Below, piece after piece: positions 1 to 7,542 of a stretch of DNA of 12,681 nt (the stretch's first letter is position 1; every line of letters starts with the position of its first letter). The notes beneath the pieces were generated by a model. The model saw nothing but the letters and a program-made list of their open reading frames with translations, had not been told where the DNA came from and made no database searches. The position numbers were made by a program, and so were the translations under genes. The stretch covers positions 1 to 12,681 of the forward strand of contig JAENVZ010000225.1 in the NCBI GenBank assembly GCA_016650315.1, in the 5' to 3' direction. This DNA is from Alphaproteobacteria bacterium (GTDB lineage Bacteria > Pseudomonadota > Alphaproteobacteria > Sphingomonadales > Sphingomonadaceae).

Positions 1-328
1 GGAGGATCATCCCGACGTCGAAAAGCTGCATGTGCGCGCCAACGCTATCGATCCGGGCATTTCCATCGCCACAGTGTACCGTACCGTTCGCCTGTTCGAG
101 GAAGCGGGCATATTGGAGCGTCATGACTTTGGCGACGGTCGCGCCCGTTATGAAGCCGCGCCGGAATCGCATCATGACCATTTGATCGACGTCGAAACCG
201 GCAACGTCATCGAATTCGTCGATCCTGAACTGGAACAGCTTCAAAAACAAATCGCCGAGAAACTTGGTTTTCGGCTGGTCGATCACCGGATGGAACTCTA
301 CGGCGTCTCACTCGACCGGAAGACCTGA
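1..328 (+). CDS. fur: Ferric uptake regulator family protein Fur/Mur (5' end missing)
   Basis: This is the C-terminal part of a Fur-family metal-responsive repressor. The reading frame is open from base 2, so the start lies outside the window, and the 5' end given here is the window edge. The visible part holds the end of the winged-helix DNA-binding domain (recognition-helix motif ISIATVYRTVRLFEEAGIL, followed by HDFGDGRARYE) and the dimerisation and metal-binding domain with HHDHLIDVETG. Classical enterobacterial Fur has a cysteine pair after HDHL. Here those positions carry D and E, and no cysteine appears in the visible part, which fits the alphaproteobacterial Fur/Mur branch. Whether it senses iron or manganese cannot be decided here. 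The stop codon is 1 nt from the acyltransferase start, so the two are probably co-transcribed. Family assignment is confident. Confidence 0.93.
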   Translation, partial: EDHPDVEKLHVRANAIDPGISIATVYRTVRLFEEAGILERHDFGDGRARYEAAPESHHDHLIDVETGNVIEFVDPELEQLQKQIAEKLGFRLVDHRMELYGVSLDRKT

Positions 329-329
329 T

Positions 330-1079
330 TTGCGGGCAAAATTGCATCGTATCCTTCGTATCACCCTTTTAATCGGCAGCCTGCTGATCTGCCTGCTGCC
401 GCATCTGTTGTACCGGCTGTTGCGTCTGCGCTCGCCTTGGCCCTCGCGCTTTTTGGCCTTTGCCGCATGGTCGGCTGGTGCGCGCGTCTCAATCGTTGGG
501 CAGCCATTGGGGCATGACGCCTTTTATGTCAGCAACCATGTAAGCTGGATCGACATACTGGTACTGGGTGGGTACGCCCGCTGCGCCTTCGTTGCGCATG
601 ACGGCATTGCGCGATGGCCTCTCATTGGCTGGCTCGCGGCGCAGAACCACACGATCTTCGTCGCACGCGACCGCCGCCATCATGTTCATCGACAGATCGA
701 TGAGCTGCGCGAGGCATTATCCAGCCATCAACCGATTGCGATCTTTCCCGAAAGTACAACCGGCAATGGCGCAACGCTCATGCCCTTCAAACCATCACTT
801 TTTGCGGTCATGCTTCCCCCGCCACGCAATATGTTGGTGCAGCCGGTTTTTGTCGATTATGGTGACGCCGTCCACTCCATCGCCTGGTATGGTGGCGAAC
901 CGGCAGGCGCAAACGCCGCGCGCGTTCTCGCCCGCAAGGGAAATTTGCCGGTTACCCTGCGTTTCCTGGAGCCTTTCGACCCGAAAGATTTTCCCGATCG
1001 CAAGGCGATAGCCGCACAGGCACAAAAAAGAATAGCGGCTTGCCTGCCGCCTATCGCGGACGTTGCGGCCCATGTATAG
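330..1079 (+). CDS. PlsC-type lysophospholipid acyltransferase (1-acyl-glycerol-3-phosphate acyltransferase family)
   Basis: This is a membrane-associated acyltransferase of about 249 aa, probably moving an acyl chain from acyl-ACP or acyl-CoA to a lysolipid. A hydrophobic helix spans residues 7-30. The catalytic HX4D motif is NHVSWID (His70, Asp75), followed by a block-II-like IFVARDRR and the acceptor-binding block FPESTTGNG at 139-147. The last has Ser where many relatives have Gly (FPEGT), so the substrate may be a lyso-lipid other than lysophosphatidate, for example a lyso-ornithine lipid. I chose the TTG at 330 because GGAAGA lies 7 nt upstream and it starts 1 nt after the fur stop. An ATG at 264 in the same frame would overlap fur by 65 nt and add residues that do not look like this family. 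Family confident, substrate unknown. Confidence 0.85.
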   Translation: MRAKLHRILRITLLIGSLLICLLPHLLYRLLRLRSPWPSRFLAFAAWSAGARVSIVGQPLGHDAFYVSNHVSWIDILVLGGYARCAFVAHDGIARWPLIGWLAAQNHTIFVARDRRHHVHRQIDELREALSSHQPIAIFPESTTGNGATLMPFKPSLFAVMLPPPRNMLVQPVFVDYGDAVHSIAWYGGEPAGANAARVLARKGNLPVTLRFLEPFDPKDFPDRKAIAAQAQKRIAACLPPIADVAAHV

Positions 1080-1088
1080 ATACAGAAG

Positions 1089-2426
1089 ATGACTCGCAAA
1101 AAGCCCAAAACATTCCATGTAAAATCCTTTGGTTGCCAGATGAACGTCTATGACGGCGAGCGCATGTCAGAAATGCTCAGCGCCGAGGGGATGACCGCAG
1201 CGCAGAACAGCATCGACGCCGACATCGTCGTCCTGAATACCTGCCACATCCGTGAAAAGGCGGTGGACAAGGTCTATTCCGACATCGGTCGCCTGCGCCG
1301 CGATGACGGCACCCGTCCGATGATTGCAGTAGCTGGCTGCGTCGCGCAGGCTGAAGGTGCCGAAATCCCCCGCCGCGCGCGCGAAGTCGACATCGTTGTC
1401 GGTCCTCAGGCCTATCACCGCCTTCCCGCCCTTATCGAAAAGGCGCGCAATGGCGAGGCTGCGCTCGACACCGACATGCCCGCCGCATCGAAATTCGGCG
1501 CGCTCCCGGGCCGCAGCGCGCAAAAACGCCCCACCGCCTTCCTGACAGTGCAGGAAGGGTGTGACAAATTCTGCACCTATTGCGTCGTTCCCTACACACG
1601 CGGCGCGGAAATCAGCCGGCCTTGGGACGCGATCATTGATGAAGCAAAGGCGCTGATCGATGGCGGTGCGCGCGAAATCACCCTGCTCGGCCAGAACGTC
1701 AACGCCTGGACAGGCGACGACATGGCAGGGCGGACACAGGGGCTGGACGGCCTCATCCGCGCACTTGACGCCCTGCCCGGTCTGGAACGCATTCGCTACA
1801 CGACCAGCCATCCCAACGACATGACCGACGGCCTGATCGCCGCGCATGGCGATGTGGAAAAGCTGATGCCTTTCCTGCACCTTCCCGTGCAATCGGGCAG
1901 TGACCCCATATTGAAGGCCATGAACCGCAGCCACAGCGCAAAATCCTATCTCGATGTCCTCGACAAGGTGCGCAGGGTCCGTCCCGACATCGCGCTGTCG
2001 GGCGATTTCATTGTCGGCTTCCCCAGCGAAAGCGAAGCGGATTTCGAAGCCACGTTACAGATCATCCGCGACGTGCATTATGCACAGGCCTATTCCTTCA
2101 AATATTCGCCCCGCCCCGGCACCCCCGCCGCAACGATGACGGACCAAATCCCGGCATCGGTCATGGACGAACGCCTGCAACGGCTGCAATCCCTGCTCAA
2201 TGAACAGCAATATGCGTTCAACCAGACCAGCGTCGGCAAACAGACCTTGATTCTGCTTGAAAGACTGGGCCGTCATCCGGGCCAGCTCGTCGGCAAGACC
2301 CCCTGGCTCCAGTCGGTCCATGTGCAGGCCGATGGCGCGCAGATTGGCGATATGATCGCCGTCGATATCATTTCTGCCGGTCCCAACAGCCTTCATGGCG
2401 AAATCGTGGAAAGGAAAGCAGCTTGA
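1089..2426 (+). CDS. miaB: tRNA-2-methylthio-N6-dimethylallyladenosine synthase MiaB
   Basis: MiaB is a radical-SAM methylthiotransferase that converts i6A37 to ms2i6A37 in tRNAs reading UNN codons. At 445 aa it has the usual length. The N-terminal UPF0004 domain carries three cysteines for the auxiliary [4Fe-4S] cluster (Cys16 in SFGCQMN, Cys52 in NTCHIREKA, Cys84 in AGCVAQ). The radical-SAM CxxxCxxC is Cys158, Cys162 and Cys165 in GCDKFCTYCVVPYTRG. LGQNVNAW, HLPVQSGSD and FIVGFPSE are further family motifs, and a C-terminal TRAM domain covers roughly residues 375-440. The start lies 9 nt after the acyltransferase stop, and the upstream Shine-Dalgarno is weak (CAGAAG directly before ATG), which suggests translational coupling. 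Placement between fur and phoH is common in alphaproteobacteria. Confidence 0.97.
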   Translation: MTRKKPKTFHVKSFGCQMNVYDGERMSEMLSAEGMTAAQNSIDADIVVLNTCHIREKAVDKVYSDIGRLRRDDGTRPMIAVAGCVAQAEGAEIPRRAREVDIVVGPQAYHRLPALIEKARNGEAALDTDMPAASKFGALPGRSAQKRPTAFLTVQEGCDKFCTYCVVPYTRGAEISRPWDAIIDEAKALIDGGAREITLLGQNVNAWTGDDMAGRTQGLDGLIRALDALPGLERIRYTTSHPNDMTDGLIAAHGDVEKLMPFLHLPVQSGSDPILKAMNRSHSAKSYLDVLDKVRRVRPDIALSGDFIVGFPSESEADFEATLQIIRDVHYAQAYSFKYSPRPGTPAATMTDQIPASVMDERLQRLQSLLNEQQYAFNQTSVGKQTLILLERLGRHPGQLVGKTPWLQSVHVQADGAQIGDMIAVDIISAGPNSLHGEIVERKAA

Positions 2427-2469
2427 ACCAGACTTTCGGCGCGTCTGCACAGGGAAGGAACAGCCACTA

Positions 2470-3465
2470 ATGGCGAAAAAGCATGTACAGGCCGAAGCTG
2501 GCGACCAGGGCCGCATCGAGGTCATTTTCGAAAAGCCCCACCTTCTTGGTGCGCTGTTTGGCGAATATGACCAGAACCTCGTCGCCATCGAAAACCGTCT
2601 GGGCGTCTATATCGCCGCGCGCGGCAACAAGCTGCAGATTGAAGGGAACGCCGAAGCCGCTGGCCGCGCCCGCGATGTGCTGACCGGCCTTTACAACCGC
2701 ATCGTCAGCGGACAGCAGATCGACGCAGGCGCGGTGGAGGCCGTGATCGCCATGTCCGCCGAACCCACATTGGACGGCATCATCCGCGCCGACGTCAGCC
2801 AGCCGCCATCGGTCATGATCCGCACGCGCAAGAAAACCATCGTTCCGCGCTCCACCATGCAGATCCGCTATATGGAGGCGCTGGCCCGCGATCAGATGAT
2901 CTTTGCGCTGGGACCAGCAGGCACCGGCAAGACTTATCTGGCTGTCGCGCAGGCGGTGAGCCAGCTTATCACCGGATCGGTCGACCGCCTGATTCTGTCC
3001 CGCCCTGCTGTCGAGGCGGGCGAGCGCCTGGGCTTCCTGCCTGGCGATATGAAGGACAAGGTCGATCCCTATCTGCGCCCGCTCTATGACGCGCTCTACG
3101 ACACGCTGCCCGCCGAACAGGTGGAACGCCGCATCACCAGCGGAGAGATCGAGATCGCCCCGCTGGCCTTCATGCGCGGTCGCACGCTTGCCAACGCCTT
3201 CATCATATTGGACGAGGCGCAGAACACATCGGCAGCGCAGATGAAGATGTTCCTCACCCGTTTTGGCGAAAACAGCCGCATGGTCATTTGCGGCGACCCC
3301 AAACAGGTCGATCTCCCCGTCCCCGGCTCATCAGGCCTTGCCGACGCGGTATCAAAACTGGAGGACATCGATGGCATCGCCACCATTCGTTTTGGGGTGG
3401 CCGATGTTGTACGCCACCCCATCGTCGGGCGCATAGTCGAAGCCTATGAGGGCAAGGATGCTTGA
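2470..3465 (+). CDS. ybeZ: PhoH family ATPase (YbeZ-like)
   Basis: This is a 331 aa PhoH-family P-loop ATPase whose partner in many bacteria is the YbeY endoribonuclease. It is thought to act in RNA metabolism or ribosome quality control. The N-terminal region (about residues 15-75, RIEVIFEKPHLLGALFG) resembles the KH-like PhoH N-terminus. The ATPase core has Walker A GPAGTGKT (138-145) and Walker B FIILDEAQNTS (Asp238, Glu239), with the family motif ICGDPKQVDLP after it. I chose the ATG at 2470 because GGAAGGAA lies 9 nt upstream. The same frame opens at 2395 inside miaB, but the extra residues are poorly placed. The end overlaps ybeY by 8 nt. The name phoH is also used for this gene, although it is not the phosphate-starvation paralogue by context. 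Confidence 0.94.
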   Translation: MAKKHVQAEAGDQGRIEVIFEKPHLLGALFGEYDQNLVAIENRLGVYIAARGNKLQIEGNAEAAGRARDVLTGLYNRIVSGQQIDAGAVEAVIAMSAEPTLDGIIRADVSQPPSVMIRTRKKTIVPRSTMQIRYMEALARDQMIFALGPAGTGKTYLAVAQAVSQLITGSVDRLILSRPAVEAGERLGFLPGDMKDKVDPYLRPLYDALYDTLPAEQVERRITSGEIEIAPLAFMRGRTLANAFIILDEAQNTSAAQMKMFLTRFGENSRMVICGDPKQVDLPVPGSSGLADAVSKLEDIDGIATIRFGVADVVRHPIVGRIVEAYEGKDA

Positions 3466-3967
3466 AATAGCCGTTCAGAATGACGGCGTATGGCCTGGTG
3501 ATACCGATTGGGAAACACTGGCGCAACGGGCCGTCACCTCGGCCATCGCGCACAGCCCCTATGCCGAATATATCGGCATGGAGGCGACCTTTGAAATCGC
3601 AATAAAACTCACCAGCGATGCCGAAGTTCAGCAACTCAATGCCCAATATCGGGGAAAAGACAAGCCGACGAACGTCCTTTCCTTTCCTCTTGTGCAGCCT
3701 GACCTGCTGGTCGCGCAATCGAATAGCGATGATGGTGAAATCCTGCTGGGCGACATTGTGCTCGCCCGCTGCGTGTGCATTCACGAAGCGACCGAAAAGA
3801 ATATTTCAGTTGCCGATCACGCCACGCATCTTATTGTTCACGGGACTTTTCATTTGCTCGGCTATGACCATATGGAAGAATCGGAGGCAGAGGCGATGGA
3901 GGAGCTGGAAATCGCAGCGCTTGGCGCCATCGGTATTTCAGACCCCTATGACGACAGAGACAGATAA
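3458..3967 (+). CDS. ybeY: Endoribonuclease YbeY (rRNA maturation factor)
   Basis: YbeY is a zinc-dependent single-strand endoribonuclease needed for 16S rRNA 3'-end maturation and ribosome quality control. The zinc motif appears as HGTFHLLGYDH near residues 127-137, matching the family HGxLHLxGYDH with all three His residues. The N-terminal GKDKPTNVLSFPL also fits. I prefer the ATG at 3458 (169 aa, MLEIAVQND): GAGGG sits 5 nt upstream and it gives the usual N-terminus. An ATG at 3446 would add only MRAR. The start overlaps the phoH stop by 8 nt, a sign of translational coupling with its known partner. Confident in identity; the start could be either ATG. Confidence 0.95.
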   Translation: MLEIAVQNDGVWPGDTDWETLAQRAVTSAIAHSPYAEYIGMEATFEIAIKLTSDAEVQQLNAQYRGKDKPTNVLSFPLVQPDLLVAQSNSDDGEILLGDIVLARCVCIHEATEKNISVADHATHLIVHGTFHLLGYDHMEESEAEAMEELEIAALGAIGISDPYDDRDR

Positions 3968-3984
3968 GGACGCAAGAAACAGAA

Positions 3985-4923
3985 ATGGCTGACGACAGTA
4001 GCCAATCCTCTCCGAAAGAATTCGGCCAGAAAGAACAGGCCAGTAGCGAAGGCGGACGAATATGGCGGGGACTTCGGTCCCTGCTTTTCGGTAATGAAGG
4101 TGACCAGACGCTTCGCAAGGAGCTGGAAGACGCCATCGACGAATATGACGAGGACGACCACGGCACGTCTTCCAATAATGGCGACCTTTCGCCCATCGAA
4201 CGCCAGATGGTCAAGAATCTCCTCCATTTTGGCGAACATACGGTCGATGACGTCTCGGTCCCGCGCGCCGACATCATCGCGATTGAGGAAAGCGCCAGCT
4301 TCAACGATCTTGTCGCCTTGTTCGCGGGAGCAGGTCACAGCCGCATTCCGGTCTATCGGGAAAGCCTCGACACCATTGTCGGCATGATCCACATCCGCGA
4401 CGCCTTTGCCATATTGGCAAGCGAGGAACCTCATCCCAGGGGGCTTTCCACGCTGATTCGTCAGCCGATTTATGTTCCCGAAACCATGGGCGTGCTCGAC
4501 CTGCTCGCCGAAATGCGCGCGAAACGCACCCATCTGGCCATTGTTCTGGACGAATATTCGGGTACTGAAGGCCTTGTCACCATCGAGGATCTGGTCGAGG
4601 AAATCGTCGGCGATATCGAGGACGAGCATGACGACGAACCCGAAGCCCTGCTGATCCCCTGCGATGATGGCATCTGGGAAGCCGATGCCCGCGCCGAACT
4701 GGACGACATCGCCCGCGACATCGACCCCGCGCTCGGCGATGTTGAAGAGGATGTCGATACGCTGGGCGGCCTCGCCTTCGTCATCGCGGGCCATGTCCCC
4801 GAACCGGGCGAAATCCTGACCCACGAAGAAAGCGGTTGGCGGCTGGAGATACTGGATGGCGATGCGAAAAGGGTGACGCGGCTAAGGCTGCACCCACCGA
4901 TGGAGGAGGCTAGCGCGGAGTAA
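3985..4923 (+). CDS. corC: CorC/HlyC-type CBS domain protein (YbeX-like)
   Basis: This is a cytosolic protein of 312 aa in the CorC/YbeX family, linked to magnesium/cobalt efflux and, in newer work on E. coli YbeX, to ribosome metabolism. After an acidic N-terminal tail (about 1-65) come two CBS motifs (about 88-145 and 153-205, including [19 protein letters not shown] and [20 protein letters not shown]), then a CorC_HlyC domain (about 220-304, with [16 protein letters not shown]). There is no DUF21 membrane domain, so it is of the short soluble type. It begins 17 nt after ybeY, within the conserved ybeZ-ybeY-ybeX series. The gene lnt often follows corC in other proteobacteria but does not here. 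The older name 'hemolysin' is misleading. Confidence 0.92.
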   Translation: MADDSSQSSPKEFGQKEQASSEGGRIWRGLRSLLFGNEGDQTLRKELEDAIDEYDEDDHGTSSNNGDLSPIERQMVKNLLHFGEHTVDDVSVPRADIIAIEESASFNDLVALFAGAGHSRIPVYRESLDTIVGMIHIRDAFAILASEEPHPRGLSTLIRQPIYVPETMGVLDLLAEMRAKRTHLAIVLDEYSGTEGLVTIEDLVEEIVGDIEDEHDDEPEALLIPCDDGIWEADARAELDDIARDIDPALGDVEEDVDTLGGLAFVIAGHVPEPGEILTHEESGWRLEILDGDAKRVTRLRLHPPMEEASAE

Positions 4924-4954
4924 GGAGGCGGATAAGGGCGATTGCGCTCCTTTT
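4922..4954 (+). terminator. Possible weak terminator after corC
   Basis: The arms AAGGAG(G)CG (4922-4930) and CGCTCCTT (4945-4952) can pair with one bulged base, and four T's in a row (4951-4954) close the structure. The loop is long (14 nt) and the T run is short, so this would be a weak terminator at best. It does sit at the natural end of the housekeeping series, starting at the last bases of the corC stop codon and before a longer gap. Confidence 0.28.
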
Positions 4955-5035
4955 GTCACAACGATCTGACAGATGCGCATAGCCTCGCCAATGCTATTCT
5001 TGTCCTTGCCCGGTTTCGCTTCTAATGGGGGCTGG

Positions 5036-6217
5036 ATGGATATTACCGGTCTTCGCATCGCGCTGTTCAGCGGCAATTATAATTATGTGCGTGACGGCGC
5101 CAATCAGGCGCTTAATCGGCTGGTCGGCTATCTGTTGCGGCAAGGCGCGCAGGTGCGCGTCTATTCGCCGGTCATTGACGAACCCGCTTTCCCTGCAACC
5201 GGCGACCTTGTCGGCACGCCCTCGCTCGCCTTTCCCGGACGCAGCGAATACCGCATCCCGTACCGCATGTCAGGCGCGGTCAGACGCGACATCGAACGCT
5301 TCGCGCCCAACCTGATCCACGTATCCAGTCCCGATCCGCTGGGTCATGCCGCCGTCAGCTTTGCCCGCAAACGCCGCCTGCCTGCCGTTGCGTCGGTCCA
5401 CACGCGCTTTGAAACCTATCCACGCTATTATGGCCTTGCCTTCCTGGAACCGGTCATTGAGGCTGTGCTCCGTCGTTTCTACCGCCGTTGCGACGCCATC
5501 GTTGCGCCGTCCGAAAGCATGGCGCAATTGCTGCGCAACCAACGGATGAGCTACAATGTCGGCATCTGGTCACGCGGCATCGATCAGGACATTTTCAACC
5601 CCGACCGCCGCGATCTCGATTGGCGGCGCGGTCACGGCATTGCCGACGACGAACCCATCATCGGCTTCATCGGACGGTTGGTGATGGAAAAGGGTCTGGA
5701 CGTCTTTTCCGACAGCATCGAACGATTAATCGCCGCCGGCGTTCGCCATCGCGTACTGGTCGTCGGTGACGGCCCAGCGCGCGAATGGTTTGCAAACCGC
5801 CTGTCTTCTGCCGTTTTCCTTGGCTTTCAGACGGGAGCAGACCTTGGTCGGGCAGTGGCGTCGATGGACATGCTGTTTAATCCGTCGGTCACCGAAACCT
5901 TTGGCAATGTCACGCTGGAGGCCATGGCCTGCAACCTTCCTGTCGTCGCGGCCAAGGCCACGGGCAGCGAAAGCCTGGTCTGCGACGGCGTTACCGGGCG
6001 CCTGATCCGTCCCGGCGCGATCAGCCAGTTTGCCAGTGCGCTCCAGCTTTATTGCGAAGACACAGAGCGCCGTGCCGCCGCAGGCGCTGCGGGTCGCCAG
6101 CGGGCCGACCAATATGGCTGGGATCAGGTCAATCACGCACTGGCCGACACCTATTTGCGCGTCATTCACCAACGCGGTGCAGGCTCTGGTCCACCCGCGC
6201 ATAGTCCTGTACCCTAG
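5036..6217 (+). CDS. GT4 family glycosyltransferase (MgtA/SqdX-like clade)
   Basis: This is a GT-B fold, retaining glycosyltransferase of 393 aa, presumably moving a sugar from a nucleotide donor to a lipid or glycan at the cytoplasmic face. The N-terminal domain opens with LRIALFSGNYNYVRDGA and has HTRFETYPRYYG (His112), the type of segment seen in the SQD2/SqdX/MgtA clade of glycolipid mannosyl- or sulfoquinovosyl-transferases. The C-terminal donor domain has FIGRLVMEKG (Arg204, Lys209), VVGDGP, and the EX7E pair Glu277/Glu285 in SVTETFGNVTLEAM. I chose the ATG at 5036, preceded by GGGGG, because homology-like sequence begins there; an in-frame ATG at 4973 adds 21 residues of little character. 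In a sphingomonad a role in glycosphingolipid synthesis is possible, but donor and acceptor are not readable from sequence. Confidence 0.85.
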   Translation: MDITGLRIALFSGNYNYVRDGANQALNRLVGYLLRQGAQVRVYSPVIDEPAFPATGDLVGTPSLAFPGRSEYRIPYRMSGAVRRDIERFAPNLIHVSSPDPLGHAAVSFARKRRLPAVASVHTRFETYPRYYGLAFLEPVIEAVLRRFYRRCDAIVAPSESMAQLLRNQRMSYNVGIWSRGIDQDIFNPDRRDLDWRRGHGIADDEPIIGFIGRLVMEKGLDVFSDSIERLIAAGVRHRVLVVGDGPAREWFANRLSSAVFLGFQTGADLGRAVASMDMLFNPSVTETFGNVTLEAMACNLPVVAAKATGSESLVCDGVTGRLIRPGAISQFASALQLYCEDTERRAAAGAAGRQRADQYGWDQVNHALADTYLRVIHQRGAGSGPPAHSPVP

Positions 6218-6222
6218 ACGCC

Positions 6223-7542
6223 ATGACAGACCTGTTCGGCAGCGACGAAAGCACAGCGCCCGAGCCGGCAAAAGATGCGCCACTGGCTGACCGGTTACGG
6301 CCAAAGGACCTGTCCGAAGTAGTAGGTCAGGAGCATCTGACCGGCCCGGAAGGCGCAATCGGCCGCATGGTTGCGGCGGGACGGCTCAGCTCAATCATCT
6401 TCTGGGGTCCACCTGGCACTGGCAAGACCACCATATCCCGCTTGCTCGCCGATGCAGTGGGTTTGCGGTTTGAGGCGATTTCGGCTGTGTTCTCAGGCGT
6501 AGCGGATCTGAAAAAAGTCTTTGCCGCCGCTCGTGACCATGCCCGGATGGGGCAAAAAACCTTGCTCTTCGTGGACGAAATTCACCGCTTCAACCGTGCC
6601 CAGCAGGACGGCTTTCTGCCCTATGTCGAGGACGGCACGGTCACGCTGGTGGGCGCAACAACCGAAAACCCCAGTTTCGAACTCAATGCCGCGCTCCTCT
6701 CCCGCGCGCAGGTGCTTATCCTCCACCGCCTGAACAGCCATGCTCTGGAACAGCTTCTCGACCGCGCCGAAACGCTGACCGAGCGCCCACTGCCCCTGAC
6801 GCCGGAAGCCCGCGACGCCCTGATCGCCAGTGCCGACGGTGATGGACGCTTTCTGCTTAATCAGGCAGAAACGCTTTATTCGGTGGACATCAAGACCCCG
6901 CTCGACCCGGCAGGCCTCTCCGCCCTGCTGCACCGCCGTGTCGCCGTCTATGACAAGGATCGGGAGGGGCATTACAACCTCATTTCCGCGCTCCACAAGT
7001 CGCTGCGCGGTTCCGACCCGCAAGCTGCCCTCTATTATCTGGCACGAATGCTGGTTGCGGGTGAACAGCCGCTCTACGTCCTGCGCCGCCTGGTCCGTTT
7101 CGCCAGTGAGGATATTGGCCTTGCCGACCCGCAAGCCCTGATCCAGTGCCTTGCCGCCAAGGATAGCTATGATTTTCTGGGCAGCCCGGAGGGTGAACTC
7201 GCCATCGTCCAGGCCTGCCTCTATTGCGCCACCGCGCCCAAATCCAACGCCGCCTACAAAGCACAAAAGGCCGCGTGGAAATCCGCGCAAGACACCGGGT
7301 CGTTGATGCCCCCGCAAAATATCCTCAATGCACCGACCAAGCTGATGAAAGACATCGGCTATGGCAAGGATTATGCCTATGACCATGACGTGAAGGACGG
7401 ATTTTCCGGCGACAATTACTGGCCCGAAGACATGGTCCCTGACACATTCTACCTCCCCACTGACCGCGGCTTTGAAAAACGGATCGCAGAACGCATCGCC
7501 TGGTGGGGCGACCTGCGCAAGCAACGAAATGCCAAGGAATAA
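6223..7542 (+). CDS. rarA: Replication-associated recombination protein A (RarA/MgsA, AAA+ ATPase)
   Basis: RarA is a clamp-loader-like AAA+ ATPase of the RarA/Mgs1/WRNIP1 family that acts at stalled replication forks. It is 439 aa, the usual length. The short N-terminal tail MTDLFGSD is followed by PLADRLRPKDLSEVVGQEHL, Walker A GPPGTGKT (62-69), Walker B LLFVDEIHR (Asp118, Glu119), and sensor-1 VGATTENPSFELNAALLSR. The C-terminal part contains YNLISALHKSLRGSDPQAALYYLARM and FASEDIGLADPQAL, both typical of the tetramerisation domain. The ATG lies 5 nt after the glycosyltransferase stop without a clear Shine-Dalgarno, so coupling is likely. Its 3' end overlaps the next gene by 14 nt. Confidence 0.96.
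   Translation: MTDLFGSDESTAPEPAKDAPLADRLRPKDLSEVVGQEHLTGPEGAIGRMVAAGRLSSIIFWGPPGTGKTTISRLLADAVGLRFEAISAVFSGVADLKKVFAAARDHARMGQKTLLFVDEIHRFNRAQQDGFLPYVEDGTVTLVGATTENPSFELNAALLSRAQVLILHRLNSHALEQLLDRAETLTERPLPLTPEARDALIASADGDGRFLLNQAETLYSVDIKTPLDPAGLSALLHRRVAVYDKDREGHYNLISALHKSLRGSDPQAALYYLARMLVAGEQPLYVLRRLVRFASEDIGLADPQALIQCLAAKDSYDFLGSPEGELAIVQACLYCATAPKSNAAYKAQKAAWKSAQDTGSLMPPQNILNAPTKLMKDIGYGKDYAYDHDVKDGFSGDNYWPEDMVPDTFYLPTDRGFEKRIAERIAWWGDLRKQRNAKE

Noticed and set aside
1167..1934. Minus-strand open frame of 255 codons opposite miaB
   Set aside because: It is antisense to MiaB, with no motif and no ribosome site of note.
2395..2469. Upstream start for the PhoH-family gene inside miaB
   Set aside because: The ATG at 2470 has a strong Shine-Dalgarno, and the extra 25 residues do not resemble the family N-terminus.
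3946..4824. Minus-strand open frame of 292 codons opposite corC
   Set aside because: It is antisense to a clear CBS-domain protein and has no family features.
4953..4981. TTGTCA with CGCATA 17 nt later as a promoter for the glycosyltransferase
   Set aside because: The -35 is acceptable, but the -10 matches poorly and no second line of support exists.
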